DNA of 64,000 nt from Serratia rubidaea (GTDB lineage Bacteria > Pseudomonadota > Gammaproteobacteria > Enterobacterales > Enterobacteriaceae). Under the pieces are notes generated by a model. The model saw only the letters and a program-made list of their open reading frames with translations. It was not told where the DNA came from and did not search any database. The stretch covers positions 186,001 through 250,000 of the forward strand of contig LR590463.1 in assembly GCA_901472405.1 (NCBI GenBank). Direction: 5' to 3'. This document shows positions 1 to 10,359 of this stretch, piece by piece. The number at the start of each line of letters is the position of its first letter. Within the stretch, counting starts at the first letter, position 1. The translations under genes were made by a program, and so were the position numbers.

Positions 1-108
1 CAGCTGCAGGACGTCTATGACGGCATTATGAGTCCGGCGCCGGCGGTGGTGAGCGACGCGCCGAAGCCGGAAGGCGATGCGGCGACGCCGGACGGCAGCG
101 CGCAGTAA
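1..108 (+). CDS. C-terminal fragment of an unidentified protein
   Basis: The window opens inside a reading frame that runs 35 codons to a TAA at 106-108. The visible tail begins QLQDVYDGIM and then becomes rich in Pro, Ala and Asp, which looks like a flexible C-terminus. I do not recognise the family. It does not match the C-terminus of IlvC, the neighbour of ppiC in E. coli. It converges on ppiC, with a GC-rich hairpin between the two. Confidence 0.45.
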   Translation, partial: QLQDVYDGIMSPAPAVVSDAPKPEGDAATPDGSAQ

Positions 109-114
109 CGCACG

Positions 115-141
115 GGCGGCGCCCTCGCTGCGGGCGCCGCC
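115..141. terminator. GC-rich hairpin between convergent genes
   Basis: A 9-bp perfect stem (115-123 with 133-141) lies between the stop codons of the convergent genes at 108 and 144. It has no clear T-tract, so it may be a bidirectional but weak terminator. Confidence 0.5.
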
Positions 142-143
142 GG

Positions 144-425
144 TCAGTTGCGGTACAGCACCTTGATAATGTGGTAGCCGAATTGGGTCTTCACCGGCCC
201 GTACGGCTTGAGCAGCGGAATGCTGAACACCGCTTTATCAAACGCCGGCACCATCGTGCCCTTGTTGAATTCGCCCAGTGAGCCGCCGTTGCGTTTCGAC
301 GGGCAGGTCGAATATTTGCGCGCCAGCGTGTCGAAGCTGACGCCGCGCTTGAGTTTGGCCAGCAGCTCATTGGCCAGCTTCTCGTTATCAACCAAAATAT
401 GCAGTGCGCATGCGCTCTTCGCCAT
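144..425 (-). CDS. ppiC: Peptidyl-prolyl cis-trans isomerase C (parvulin)
   Basis: A 93-residue single-domain parvulin, the same length as E. coli PpiC. It catalyses cis-trans isomerisation of prolyl bonds and is cytoplasmic, with no signal peptide. The start [12 protein letters not shown] and the end [14 protein letters not shown] are characteristic, as is the GGSLGEF segment near residue 47. It lies next to rep, divergently oriented, as in E. coli. The frame is intact. Confidence 0.95.
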   Translation of the reverse strand: MAKSACALHILVDNEKLANELLAKLKRGVSFDTLARKYSTCPSKRNGGSLGEFNKGTMVPAFDKAVFSIPLLKPYGPVKTQFGYHIIKVLYRN

Positions 426-572
426 GGTATTACCCTGTGTGCTTACTGTGGAGGGCGCATTATACCCGTTTTGTCCGGACAGGGCGGCATTGACGCGACG
501 GCTATCAATCTTGCCGGCGCTTTCTGCTACACTGCCTGTCCCACGTTAAGATTGTCGAGCCAGAAAGCCCCC

Positions 573-2596
573 ATGCGATTAAACCCCAGCCAACAACAAG
601 CCGTTGAATTCGTTACCGGTCCCTGCCTGGTTCTGGCCGGCGCCGGCTCGGGCAAGACGCGCGTCATCACCAATAAAATCGCCCACCTGATCCACCATTG
701 CGGCTATCAGGCGCGGCATATCGCCGCGGTGACCTTTACCAACAAGGCGGCGCGCGAGATGAAAGAGCGCGTCTCGCAGACGCTGGGGCGGAAAGAGGCG
801 CGCGGCCTGATGATTTCGACCTTCCACACGCTGGGGCTGGAGATCATCAAGCGTGAATATAAAGCGCTGGAGATGAAGTCCAACTTCTCGCTGTTTGACG
901 ACCAGGACCAGCTGGCGCTGCTGAAAGAGCTGACGGAAAAATGGCTGGAAAATGACAAGACGCTGGTGGCGCAGCTGATCTCCACCATTTCCAACTGGAA
1001 GAACGATCTGGTCGACCCGCAGCGTGCGGCCGAGCTGGCGCGCTCCGAGCGCGACAAGCTGTTTGCTCACTGTTACGGCCTGTACCATGCGCATATGCGC
1101 GCCTGCAACGTGCTGGATTTCGACGATTTGATCCTGCTGCCGACGCTGCTGCTGCAGCGTAACGAAGAGGTGCGCGAGCGCTGGCAAAACCGCCTGCGCT
1201 ATCTGCTGGTGGATGAGTATCAGGACACCAACACCAGCCAGTATGAGCTGGTGAAGCTGCTGGTGGCAACCGCGCCCGCTTTACCGTGGTGGGCGACGAT
1301 GACCAGTCGATCTACTCCTGGCGCGGCGCGCGGCCGCAGAACCTGGTGCTGCTGAAAGAGGACTTCCCGGCGCTGCAGGTGATCAAGCTGGAGCAGAACT
1401 ACCGCTCCAGCGAGCGCATTCTGAAGGCAGCCAATATCTTGATCGCCAATAACCCGCACGTGTTTGAAAAACGGCTGTTTTCCGAGCTGGGTTACGGTGA
1501 AGAGCTGAAAGTGGTGACCGCCAATAATGAAGACCACGAGGCTGAACGGGTGGTCGGCGAACTGATCGCCCACCACTTTGTGAAAAAGACCAACTACGGC
1601 GATTACGCCATTTTATACCGCGGCAACCACCAGTCGCGGGTGTTTGAAAAAATGCTGATGCAGAACCGCATCCCGTACAAGATTTCCGGCGGTACGTCGT
1701 TCTTCTCCCGGCCGGAAATCAAGGATCTGCTGGCCTACCTGCGGGTGCTGACCAATCAGGACGACGACAGCGCGTTTCTGCGCATCGTCAATACGCCGAA
1801 GCGGGAAATCGGCCCGGCGACGCTGCAGAAGCTGGGCGAGTGGGCCAACCTGCGCAATAAGAGCCTGTTTGCCGCCAGCTTCGACGTGGGGTTGAGCCAG
1901 CACCTGACAGGCCGCGGCCTGGAGTCGCTGCAGCGCTTTACCCACTGGATGGACGGCATCGCCCAGCAGGCCGAGCGCGAGCCGGTGGCGGCGGTGCGCG
2001 ATCTGATTCGCGGCGTCGACTACGAGAGCTGGCTGTTTGAAACCTCCGCCAGCCCGAAGGCGGCGGAAATGCGCATGAAAAACGTCAATACGCTGTTCGG
2101 CTGGATGACGGAAATGCTGGAAGGCAGCGATCTGGAAGAGCCGATGACGCTGACGCAGGTGGTGACCCGCTTTACGCTGCGCGACATGATGGAGCGCGGC
2201 GAAAGCGAGGAAGAGCTGGACCAGGTGCAGCTGATGACGCTGCACGCCTCCAAGGGGCTGGAGTTCCCCTATGTGTTCCTGGTGGGGATGGAGGAGGGTT
2301 TGCTGCCGCATCAGAGCAGTATTGATGAAGATAATGTCGAAGAAGAGCGACGTCTGGCCTATGTGGGGATAACCCGCGCCCAAAAAGAGCTGATTTTCAC
2401 CCTTTGCCGCGAACGCCGGCAGTACGGCGAGTTGGTGCGACCGGAGCCGAGCCGCTTCCTGCTGGAGCTGCCGCAGGACGATTTGGCGTGGGAAACGGAG
2501 CGGAAGGTGATTAGCCCGCAGGAGCGGATGCAGAAGGGGCAGAGCAACGTCGCCAATATTCGCGCCATGCTGGCGAAGGCCAAGGGCGGCGGCTGA
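573..2596 (+). CDS. rep: ATP-dependent DNA helicase Rep (frameshifted as read)
   Basis: Superfamily 1A 3'-5' helicase that helps replication forks past obstacles. Start [13 protein letters not shown]; Walker A GAGSGKT at residues 23-29; VDEYQDTN (motif II); then [17 protein letters not shown] and the C-terminal VTRAQ-type motifs in the second half. The frame breaks near 1266: the codons for a conserved [14 protein letters not shown] stretch need GGG where only GG is present, i.e. one missing G. Restoring it gives about 674 residues, the normal Rep length. This is probably a sequence error rather than a pseudogene. Confidence 0.93.
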
Positions 2597-2611
2597 GTCG
2601 CGGGGAAAAAA

Positions 2612-2633
2612 CGGGTTCGGCCGGGCGAACCCG
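2612..2633 (-). terminator. Rho-independent terminator of gppA
   Basis: An 8-bp stem (2612-2619 with 2626-2633) with a run of A at 2606-2611 on the plus strand. This reads as a U-tract for transcripts coming from gppA on the minus strand. It also lies just after the rep stop. Confidence 0.75.
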
Positions 2634-2640
2634 CGTTGGG

Positions 2641-4140
2641 TTATGCCTGCTCTTCCAGCATCAGCGGCCAGTGGACGTAGCTTTGCCAGTGGCTCTCCTG
2701 CTCCAGCTCTTCGCCGCGCAGCGGATGCTGTTCCAGCCAGCCGTGCGGCACAATCACGCGCAGCGCATCGTCGTTCTGGTGGGCGCGCAGCCTGACCGCC
2801 GGCAGCGTGTCGTCGCGGCGGCGGCTGGCGAAGATGATCGCCAGCCGCAGCAGACGGCATAAATGCTGGGCGATGCGCGGCGGCACGGCGTTTTGCTGGC
2901 TGAGCAGCGTCAGATCGAGCGTGTTGCTCTGGTTTTGCAGCAGGGCGGCCAGCAGCTTTTTCTGCGCCGGGGTAAAACCGGGCAGCGCCAGATGGCGAAT
3001 CAGATAGGCGGCGTGCTGCGGCGCCTGTTTGAAGTCGACGCTCAGGCCGATTTCATGAATCAGGCAGGCGGCGTGCAGCAGTTCGCGGCTGCGGCTATCC
3101 AGCTGCCACTCATTGGCCACCTGTTGTGAAAAGTTGACGGCCAGCTGCGCGACGCGGGAGGCCTGCTCAGTATCCAGCAGATAGCGGCGCTGCAGATTGC
3201 GCAGCGTGCGGTGGCGGATATCCTGCTCCACCGGCAGGTGCAGCATGCCGTACACCAGCCCTTCGCGCAGTGCGCCGCCGGCCAGCGTCATACTCTCGAT
3301 GCCCAGCTCCTGGAAGATCGCCAGCAGAATCGACAGCCCGCTGGGGAACACCAGCGCGCGCTCCAGCGTCAGGCCTTCAATTTCCAGCTCTTCCAGCTTG
3401 CCGCACTGGATGGCGCGCTGTTTGAGCTGGCGCAGCTTCGGCAGGGTAATGCGTTCGTCCATGCCCTGCGCCACCATGATTTCCTGCAGCGCCTGCACGG
3501 TGCCGGAGGCGCCGACGCAGATCTGCCAGCCGTGCTCGCGCAGGGCGGGCGCAATCGGCCGCACCATTTCGCGCGCCGCCAGTTCGGCGCGGTCAAAGTT
3601 GTCGCGGCCGAGGTTGCGGTCGCTGAAAAAGCGCTCCAGCCAGGTGACGCAGCCCATCGACAGGCTGTACAGCTGCGCGGCCTGGGCGCCGGTGCCGGTC
3701 ACCAGCTCGGTGCTGCCGCCGCCGATATCGACCACCAGACGCCGGTCGGGGCCGCCGGTGGTGTGCGCCACGCCGTGATAAATCAGGCGCGCCTCTTCTT
3801 CGCCGCTGATCACCTGTACCGGGCAGCCCAAAATCTGCTGCGCGGTATGCAGGAATTCATCGGCGTTCTGCGCCAGGCGCAGCGTGGCGGTCGCCACCAC
3901 GCGGATCTGTTCGCGCGGGATATCCTGCAGGCGTTCGGAAAACAGCCGCAGGCATTGCCAGCCGCGCTGCATGGCGTCGTGCGACAGGTTATTGTCCTGA
4001 TCCAGCCCGGCCGCCAGCCGGACTTTACGCTTGATGCGTGCCAGCGTCTGAATACTGCCGGCAACTTCGCGCACCACCAACATATGGAAACTGTTGGACC
4101 CCAGATCGATGGCGGCATACAGCGTGCTGGAACTGAGCAT
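2641..4140 (-). CDS. gppA: Guanosine-5'-triphosphate,3'-diphosphate pyrophosphatase
   Basis: A 499-residue member of the Ppx/GppA exopolyphosphatase family, which converts pppGpp to ppGpp in the stringent response. The N-terminal phosphate-binding motif [15 protein letters not shown] (about residues 9-23) and the second motif [14 protein letters not shown] are both present, as is [13 protein letters not shown]. The C-terminal HD-like domain carries [12 protein letters not shown]. It is adjacent to rhlB and in the same orientation, as in E. coli. The frame is intact and the length matches the family. Confidence 0.95.
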   Translation of the reverse strand: MLSSSTLYAAIDLGSNSFHMLVVREVAGSIQTLARIKRKVRLAAGLDQDNNLSHDAMQRGWQCLRLFSERLQDIPREQIRVVATATLRLAQNADEFLHTAQQILGCPVQVISGEEEARLIYHGVAHTTGGPDRRLVVDIGGGSTELVTGTGAQAAQLYSLSMGCVTWLERFFSDRNLGRDNFDRAELAAREMVRPIAPALREHGWQICVGASGTVQALQEIMVAQGMDERITLPKLRQLKQRAIQCGKLEELEIEGLTLERALVFPSGLSILLAIFQELGIESMTLAGGALREGLVYGMLHLPVEQDIRHRTLRNLQRRYLLDTEQASRVAQLAVNFSQQVANEWQLDSRSRELLHAACLIHEIGLSVDFKQAPQHAAYLIRHLALPGFTPAQKKLLAALLQNQSNTLDLTLLSQQNAVPPRIAQHLCRLLRLAIIFASRRRDDTLPAVRLRAHQNDDALRVIVPHGWLEQHPLRGEELEQESHWQSYVHWPLMLEEQA

Positions 4141-4263
4141 GATTTATCTCCCTGAAATTTCACATCGCATCATGGCGGTCAACCGGCCGTCGCCGTGCGG
4201 CGTCGGCGTGTCGGGAAGGTAACCTTGGCTGTCGGGATGCAATGTGAAATTCATGGGATTATC

Positions 4264-5554
4264 TCAGCCTGAACGTTTACGGTTGTTGCGCGGCGCGCCG
4301 CCGCTGCGGCGTTGCGATGAATTACGGCGCGAGTTATTGCCGCCGCGCGGGCGCGACAGGCGTTTCGGCGCCGGCAAACCGTCCAGCAGCGCATCGCTGT
4401 TGTACTTGCTGACCGGGATGCTGTGGCCGGTATAGGCTTCGATCGCCGGCAGGTTAAGCGCGTACTCTTCACAGGCCAGGCTGATGGAGTGCCCGCTGGC
4501 GCCGGCGCGGCCGGTACGGCCGATGCGGTGGACGTAGTCCTCGCAGTCGTCAGGCAGATCGTAGTTGAAGACGTGGGTCACCGCAGGAATGTGCAGACCG
4601 CGCGCCGCCACGTCGGTGGCCACCAGAATGTCCAGGTTGCCTTTGGTGAAGTCTTCCAGAATGCGCAGGCGCTTTTTCTGGGCGACGTCGCCGGTCAGCA
4701 GGCCGACGCGGTGGCCGTCGGCGGCCAGGTGGCCCCAGATGTCCTCGCAGCGGTGCTTGGTGTTGGCGAAGACGATGGCGCGGTCCGGCCACTCTTCTTC
4801 GATCAGCGTCTGCAGCAGGCGCATCTTCTCTTCGTTAGACGGGTAGAACAGCTCTTCTTTGATGCGGTGGCCGGTTTTCTGTTCCGGTTCGACTTCCACA
4901 TACTCGGCATTGTTCATCTGTTCGAACGCCAGCTCGCGTACGCGGTAGGAAAGGGTAGCGGAGAACAGCATGTTGAGGCGCTGATCGGCCGTCGGCATGC
5001 GGCGGAACAGCCAGCGGATATCTTTGATAAAGCCCAGATCGTACATGCGATCGGCTTCATCCAGCACCACCACCTGAATGGCGCTCAGGTCGATATAGTT
5101 TTTGTTTTGCGTAGTCGATCAGACGGCCGGTGGTGCCGATCAGAATGTCTACGCCCTTTTCCAGCACTTTCAGCTGTTTGTCATAACCGTCGCCGCCGTA
5201 GGCCAGGCCCAGCTTCATCCCGGTGGACTGCGACAGCATTTCCGCATCGGCGTGGATCTGCACCGCCAGCTCGCGCGTAGGCGCCATGATCAAGGCGCGC
5301 GGTTGGTTGGTCTGGCGATCCTGTTTCGCCGGGTGGGTAAGTAAATAGTGAAAAGTAGACGTCAGAAATGCCAACGTCTTTCCGGTACCGGTTTGCGCCT
5401 GACCTGCAACGTCACGCCCGGAGAGCGCGAGCGGTAATGCCAGCGCCTGGATAGGCGTGCAGTTGTGAAACCCTTTTTTCTCAAGGGCTTCAAGGACTAA
5501 CGGGTGCAGGGCGAAGTCGGAAAACTTCTGTTCAGTCAAGTGTGTTTTGCTCAT
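4264..5554 (-). CDS. rhlB: ATP-dependent RNA helicase RhlB (frameshifted as read)
   Basis: DEAD-box helicase of the RNA degradosome. Start [26 protein letters not shown] at residues 53-60; [32 protein letters not shown]; then an Arg/Gly-rich C-terminal tail of about 28 residues that probably binds RNA. The frame breaks at the T5 run 5099-5103 (one base too many), in codons for the conserved DYAKQNYIDL stretch. Removing one T restores a protein of about 429 residues. It is divergent from trxA, as in E. coli. Probably a sequence error, since all motifs are intact. Confidence 0.93.
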
Positions 5555-5685
5555 AGTGTGGTAGAATATCAGCTAACTATTGCTTTACGAAAGCACATCC
5601 GTTGAAATAAACGCGGTGAAATAAAATCACCTTGAGTTGGTTAATGCTACACCAACAAGGTAGACATAATCCTGTGGAGTAGAAC

Positions 5686-6012
5686 ATGAGCGATAAAATT
5701 ATTCACCTGACTGACGACAGCTTCGCTGCAGAGGTGCTGAATGCCGAAGGGCCAATCCTGGTCGACTTCTGGGCTGAGTGGTGTGGTCCGTGCAAGATGA
5801 TTGCTCCGATTCTTAATGAAATTGCCGAAGAGTTCGACGGCAAATTGACTATCAGCAAACTGAACATCGACGAGAACCCGGCTACCGCGCCTAAGTACGG
5901 TATCCGCGGCATCCCAACGCTGTTGCTGTTCAAGGACGGTAATGTGGCGGCGACCAAAGTGGGCGCACTGTCCAAAGGTCAGCTGAAAGATTTCCTGACC
6001 GCTAATCTGTAA
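5686..6012 (+). CDS. trxA: Thioredoxin 1
   Basis: A 108-residue thioredoxin, the main cytoplasmic protein disulfide reductase. The active site WCGPC is at residues 32-36 (Cys33, Cys36), and the cis-Pro segment [11 protein letters not shown] is present. A Shine-Dalgarno-like GTGGAG lies just before the ATG. It stands between divergent rhlB and downstream rho, the conserved enteric order. The 131-bp gap to rhlB must hold the promoters of both genes; I see no unambiguous -35/-10 pair there. Confidence 0.97.
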   Translation: MSDKIIHLTDDSFAAEVLNAEGPILVDFWAEWCGPCKMIAPILNEIAEEFDGKLTISKLNIDENPATAPKYGIRGIPTLLLFKDGNVAATKVGALSKGQLKDFLTANL

Positions 6013-6552
6013 CCGGGCGGGATGCCCCGGGTCTGGCGTTCGGTTGCGGCTCTTCGCATCGGCGCCGGCCCAATTTTTCCGGTGTGCGGCGGCGATGGCC
6101 GCGGCTCGCCAGGCAGGCTCTGCGCGGCAATGTGGGTAAACATGGCCCGCCTGCGACTAAAGATGCAGTTTGCTTGCGGCGCCTATAGACGGCCGCCGAG
6201 AAGCGTGTTAAGTTTAATCACACTGCATATAGAACTTGCCCGAAGTTTTAAGTCTAAAGAGTTTTGAATCTAAAGCGTTACTCTGTGTCATAGCATCGGC
6301 GCCGTCTTCATACCTGGACTCAGCCCGCGCGTTGACAATCAATGGTTTTGCAAAAATCAGTTTTAAGGCACCTTCGATCCTAAACCGCCAGCGCGCGCGT
6401 CCAATGTAAGCCATCTCTTACCACGACGGCTCAGCGGCCCGGTGATTGAACGTCCAGTAAACAGGCACGAAAATCCCGATGCGGGAACATCACGCTGCCA
6501 TACTATTCACGTTACAGTTCGAGACATACCCCGATTTTAAGAACCCACCACT
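6013..6552 (+). promoter_or_regulatory. Long rho leader region
   Basis: This 540-bp stretch has no convincing conserved gene. In enterics the rho leader is long and mediates autoregulation by Rho-dependent termination; here the length and position fit that. A TTGACA at 6332-6337 is a possible -35, but no good -10 follows at the right spacing. A short hairpin-forming GC segment follows trxA at about 6014-6034 without a T-tract. I could not recognise an E. coli-like RhoL peptide. Confidence 0.5.
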
Positions 6553-6556
6553 ATGA
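6479..6556 (+). CDS. Possible leader peptide overlapping the rho start
   Basis: An ATG at 6479 opens a 25-codon frame ([18 protein letters not shown]...) whose TGA overlaps the rho ATG in an ATGA arrangement, which would allow translational coupling. There is no good Shine-Dalgarno sequence in front of it, and the sequence does not match the E. coli RhoL peptide I know. It may be chance. Confidence 0.25.
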   Translation: MREHHAAILFTLQFETYPDFKNPPL

Positions 6557-7812
6557 ATCTTACCGAATTAAAGAACACGCCGGTTTCTGACCTGATCACA
6601 CTCGGCGAAAATATGGGGCTGGAAAACCTGGCCCGTATGCGTAAGCAGGACATTATCTTTTCCATTCTCAAGCAGCATGCGAAAAGCGGAGAAGATATTT
6701 TCGGTGACGGCGTGCTGGAGATATTGCAGGATGGATTTGGTTTCCTCCGCTCCGGAGACAGTTCCTACCTCGCAGGCCCCGACGACATCTACGTATCCCC
6801 TAGCCAAATCCGCCGCTTTAACCTCCGCACAGGTGACACCATTTCCGGTAAGATTCGTCCGCCAAAAGAAGGCGAACGTTACTTTGCCCTGCTGAAGGTT
6901 AACGAAGTCAACTACGACAAACCGGAAAACGCCCGCAGCAAAATCCTGTTCGAAAACCTGACGCCGCTGCATGCCAACTCGCGTCTGCGTATGGAACGCG
7001 GCAACGGCTCCACCGAAGATTTGACCGCACGCGTACTGGATCTGGCATCGCCGATCGGTCGCGGCCAGCGCGGCCTGATTGTCGCACCGCCGAAAGCCGG
7101 TAAGACCATGCTGCTGCAGAACATTGCCCAGAGTATCGCCTACAACCATCCGGACTGCGTGCTGATGGTGCTGCTGATCGACGAGCGTCCAGAAGAAGTG
7201 ACCGAGATGCAGCGTCTGGTGAAGGGCGAAGTGATCGCCTCCACCTTCGACGAGCCGGCTTCCCGCCACGTGCAGGTTGCGGAAATGGTGATTGAAAAAG
7301 CCAAACGTCTGGTTGAGCACAAGAAGGACGTGATTATCCTGCTTGACTCCATCACCCGTCTGGCGCGTGCCTACAACACCGTGGTGCCGGCTTCTGGCAA
7401 GGTGCTGACCGGTGGTGTGGACGCCAATGCCCTGCACCGTCCGAAGCGTTTCTTCGGCGCGGCGCGTAACGTGGAAGAGGGCGGCAGCCTGACCATTATC
7501 GCCACCGCGCTGGTAGACACCGGTTCGAAGATGGATGAAGTGATTTACGAAGAGTTCAAGGGCACCGGTAACATGGAGCTGCACCTGTCACGTAAAATTG
7601 CGGAAAAACGCGTCTTCCCGGCTATCGATTACAACCGCTCCGGTACCCGTAAGGAAGAGCTGCTCACCAGCTCTGAAGAGCTGCAGAAAATGTGGATCCT
7701 GCGCAAGATTATCCACCCGATGGGGGAGATCGATGCGATGGAGTTCCTCATTAATAAATTGGCGATGACGAAAACCAATGATGAGTTCTTCGATATGATG
7801 AAGCGCTCATAA
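6553..7812 (+). CDS. rho: Transcription termination factor Rho
   Basis: A 419-residue hexameric RNA-dependent ATPase that terminates transcription. The N-terminal primary RNA-binding domain carries [11 protein letters not shown] (about residues 57-67). Walker A APPKAGKT lies near residue 178-185, the Walker [11 protein letters not shown] region near 210 and [13 protein letters not shown] near 265. The length equals E. coli Rho and the frame is clean. A strong intrinsic terminator follows at 7832. Confidence 0.98.
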   Translation: MNLTELKNTPVSDLITLGENMGLENLARMRKQDIIFSILKQHAKSGEDIFGDGVLEILQDGFGFLRSGDSSYLAGPDDIYVSPSQIRRFNLRTGDTISGKIRPPKEGERYFALLKVNEVNYDKPENARSKILFENLTPLHANSRLRMERGNGSTEDLTARVLDLASPIGRGQRGLIVAPPKAGKTMLLQNIAQSIAYNHPDCVLMVLLIDERPEEVTEMQRLVKGEVIASTFDEPASRHVQVAEMVIEKAKRLVEHKKDVIILLDSITRLARAYNTVVPASGKVLTGGVDANALHRPKRFFGAARNVEEGGSLTIIATALVDTGSKMDEVIYEEFKGTGNMELHLSRKIAEKRVFPAIDYNRSGTRKEELLTSSEELQKMWILRKIIHPMGEIDAMEFLINKLAMTKTNDEFFDMMKRS

Positions 7813-7831
7813 TTACGCAAAAAATTTAACT

Positions 7832-7860
7832 AACGCCACGCCAAGTCGTGGCGTTTTTTG
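7832..7860 (+). terminator. Intrinsic terminator of rho
   Basis: A 9-bp perfect stem (7832-7840 with 7847-7855) with loop CCAAGT followed by TTTTTT. It is a textbook Rho-independent terminator 20 bp after the rho stop. The remaining 260 bp up to wecA hold no recognisable gene; I see no clear JUMPstart/ops element there. Confidence 0.92.
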
Positions 7861-8116
7861 CTTTTGGCAGATAGGATACGCGGCAGAAATAGAAATTTAA
7901 TTTACTTTTTCGGCTGCGGCGTGTTTGATCGGATTTGTACCCTTGTCCATGGGGGATGCTTGAGGTCCAAAGTGGGGAATGGCAAATCGTGTAATGAAAC
8001 TCAATCGCGTTTGTCATAGGAAATGACTGAAAGGAAGCGATGACATCTGGCGCTAGGTTTATCCAGTGTTAAGCTGCCCTATCTTCTCAGAGATCTGTTA
8101 ACAGTGAACTACTCAC

Positions 8117-9201
8117 ATGAGTACTGAAATTCTATTTGTTTTTTTTATTCTCCTTGGCGTTTTTATTTGTTGCCCGCAAGGTGGCAAAGCGGGTTGGTTT
8201 GGTTGATAAGCCTAATTACCGTAAACGGCATCAAGGGTTAATTCCGTTGGTCGGAGGGATTCGGTTTATGCCGGGTTGTGTTTTGCCTTCCTGATCTCTG
8301 ACCAAACGATTGCACACAGTCAGTTATATCTCGCCTGCGCCGGCCTGCTGGTATTTGTCGGCGCCCTGGACGACCGTTTTGACATCAGCGTAAAAATCCG
8401 CGCCTTTGTTCAGGCGCTGGTTGGCGTGGTGATGATGGTGTTTGCCGGCCTGTATCTGCACAGCTTTGGCTATATCCTGGGCGGATGGGAAATGCAGCTG
8501 GGGCCGTTCGGTTATCTGTTGACGGCTGTTTGCGGTATGGGCGGCGATTAACGCCTTCAACATGGTGGACGGTATCGACGGCCTGCTGGGCGGTTTGTCC
8601 TGCGTGTCGTTCGGCGCGTTGGGCGTGCTGCTGTACTTCAGCGGGCATGCTGAGCTGGCGTTCTGGTGTTTTGCCATGATTGCCGCCATCGTTCCCTATA
8701 TCTTGCTGAACCTGGGTATTCTTGGCCGCCGTTATAAAGTGTTTATGGGCGATGCCGGTAGTACGCTGATTGGCTTTACCGCTATCTGGTTGCTGCTGCA
8801 AGGTTCACAAGGTCAGGCGGCGGCGATTCGCCCCGGTAACCGCGCTGTGGATTATCGCGATTCCGCTGATGGATATGATCGCCATTATGTATCGCCGTTT
8901 GCGCAAGGGGATGAGTCCGTTCTCACCGGATCGGCAGCATATTCACCACCTGATTATGCGCGCCGGCTTTACGCCGCGTCAGGCGTTTGTGCTGATTACC
9001 CTGGCTGCCGCACTGCTGGCGGCGGTTGGCGTGCTGGGCGAATGGCTAACATTTATCCCGGAATGGTTTATGTTGGCATTGTTCTTGCTTGCATTTCTGT
9101 TCTACGGTTATTGCATTAAGCGGGCCTGGCGCGTTGCGCGCTACATCAAGCGCATCAAACGCCGTATGCGCCGCTCGATGGATAATAAGCAAGTACCTTA
9201 A
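8117..9201 (+). CDS. wecA: UDP-GlcNAc:undecaprenyl-phosphate GlcNAc-1-phosphate transferase WecA (multiple frameshifts as read)
   Basis: Polytopic inner-membrane enzyme that makes lipid I of ECA (undecaprenyl-PP-GlcNAc) and often primes O antigen. Conserved pieces appear in order but in shifting frames: ARKVAKRVGLVDKPNYRKRHQGLIPLVGG, GALDDRFDISVKIRA, NAFNMVDGIDGLLGG, VFMGDAGSTLIGF, SPDRQHIHHLIMRAGFT. Four single-base errors explain the breaks: an extra T in the T8 run 8139-8146, a missing T at about 8260, an extra G at 8524/8525 and an extra C in 8831-8834. The true start may be a GTG at 8104, as in E. coli, if two further bases are missing upstream. Confidence 0.9.
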
Positions 9202-9222
9202 ACCAGAGGCTTTTGGGCAGTG

Positions 9223-10275
9223 ATGATTCCAGATACAACGTCAGACAAGAACCACCCGGCGGTTGATAATGAACTCGATATTCGTGGACTGTGTCGTACT
9301 TTGTGGCGCGGCAAGGTCTGGATTATCGGTATCGCCGTCTTGTTTGCGGCGGTCGCGCTGGCGGTCTCCTACCTGGTCAAGCAGGAGTGGAGCGCCACGG
9401 CGATTACCGATCGGCCGACGGTAAATGCGCTGGGTGGTTATTATTCCCAGCAGCAGTTCCTGCGTAACCTGGATGTTCGCACCACGCCGGCGGTGCCTGC
9501 CGACCAGCCGAGTATTGCTGATGAAGCTTACCAAGAGTTCATTATGCAGCTGGCGGCCTACGATACCCGGCGTGATTTCTGGCTGCAGAGTGATTACTAC
9601 AAGCAGCGGCAGGAAGGTGATGAGCGCGCCGATGCTGCTTTACTCGACGAACTGATCGCCAATATTCAATTTACGCCGCGGGATGACAAAAAAGCGCCGA
9701 ACGACGGCGTTAGACTGACGGCTGAAACGGCCTCGGATGCCAATCGTTTACTCCGCGAGTATGTGCTGTTCGCCAGCCATCGCGCGGCGCTGCATCTGAA
9801 CGAAGAGATTCAGGGCGCCTGGGCGGCGCGCACCACCTCAATGAAAGCGCAGGTTAAACGCCAGGAGGCGGTGGCGGACGCGATTTATAAGCGTCAGCTG
9901 AATTCGGTGCAGCAGGCGCTGAAAATCGCCGAGAAACAGGGCATTGGCCGTACGCAGACCGATACGCCGGCCGAACAGCTGCCGGATTCAGACCTGTTCC
10001 TGCTGGGTAAGCCGATGCTGCAGGCGCGTCTGGAAGGTTTACAAGCCTCCGGACCGAACTATGATTTGGACTATGATCAAAACCGCGCCATGCTGGCGAC
10101 GCTGAACGTCGGCCCGACGCTGGACAAGCAGTTTCAGACTTACCGCTATTTGCGTACGCCGGAAGAACCGGTAAAACGTGATAGCCCAAGAAGAGTATTT
10201 TGGCTGATCCTGTGGGGCGCTATCGGTGCGATGGCCGGCGCAGGGGTAGCCTTGGTTCGTCGTGCACGCGATTGA
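9223..10275 (+). CDS. wzzE: ECA polysaccharide chain-length modulator WzzE
   Basis: A Wzz-family polysaccharide co-polymerase of about 350 residues that sets ECA chain length. Two membrane segments bracket a large periplasmic domain: one near residues 34-52 (VWIIGIAVLFAAVALAVSYL) and one near the C-terminus after a Pro-rich EEPVKRDSPRR segment (VFWLILWGAIGAMAGAGVAL). The coiled-coil-like region RTTSMKAQVKRQEAV is typical of the family. A GTG at 9220 directly precedes the ATG, so the start could be three bases earlier. It follows wecA, as in other enterics. Confidence 0.93.
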   Translation: MIPDTTSDKNHPAVDNELDIRGLCRTLWRGKVWIIGIAVLFAAVALAVSYLVKQEWSATAITDRPTVNALGGYYSQQQFLRNLDVRTTPAVPADQPSIADEAYQEFIMQLAAYDTRRDFWLQSDYYKQRQEGDERADAALLDELIANIQFTPRDDKKAPNDGVRLTAETASDANRLLREYVLFASHRAALHLNEEIQGAWAARTTSMKAQVKRQEAVADAIYKRQLNSVQQALKIAEKQGIGRTQTDTPAEQLPDSDLFLLGKPMLQARLEGLQASGPNYDLDYDQNRAMLATLNVGPTLDKQFQTYRYLRTPEEPVKRDSPRRVFWLILWGAIGAMAGAGVALVRRARD

Positions 10276-10359
10276 AAATATTATAATAATTCGTTGATGG
10301 GCGCGTAAGCGCCCTCTTTGCAGGTTTGTCTGCGACTAACTGACCAAAAGAGATCCGCT

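Noticed and set aside
2641..4155. Long ORF on the plus strand opposite gppA (and similar antisense ORFs opposite rep, rho, wecC, cyaA, uvrD, recQ, zntA)
   Set aside because: High-GC shadow frames; their translations are low-complexity (Gln/Arg/His/Ala-rich) and match no family, while the opposite strand encodes known proteins.
6014..6034. Intrinsic terminator after trxA
   Set aside because: The GC-rich stem is imperfect and has no T-tract.
7861..8116. JUMPstart/ops element for RfaH before the ECA operon
   Set aside because: No GGCGGTAG-type ops sequence is present in the gap.
8117..9201. wecA as a decayed pseudogene
   Set aside because: Its four breaks are single-base changes, partly in runs of one base, with all catalytic motifs intact, and the same error type occurs in other core genes.
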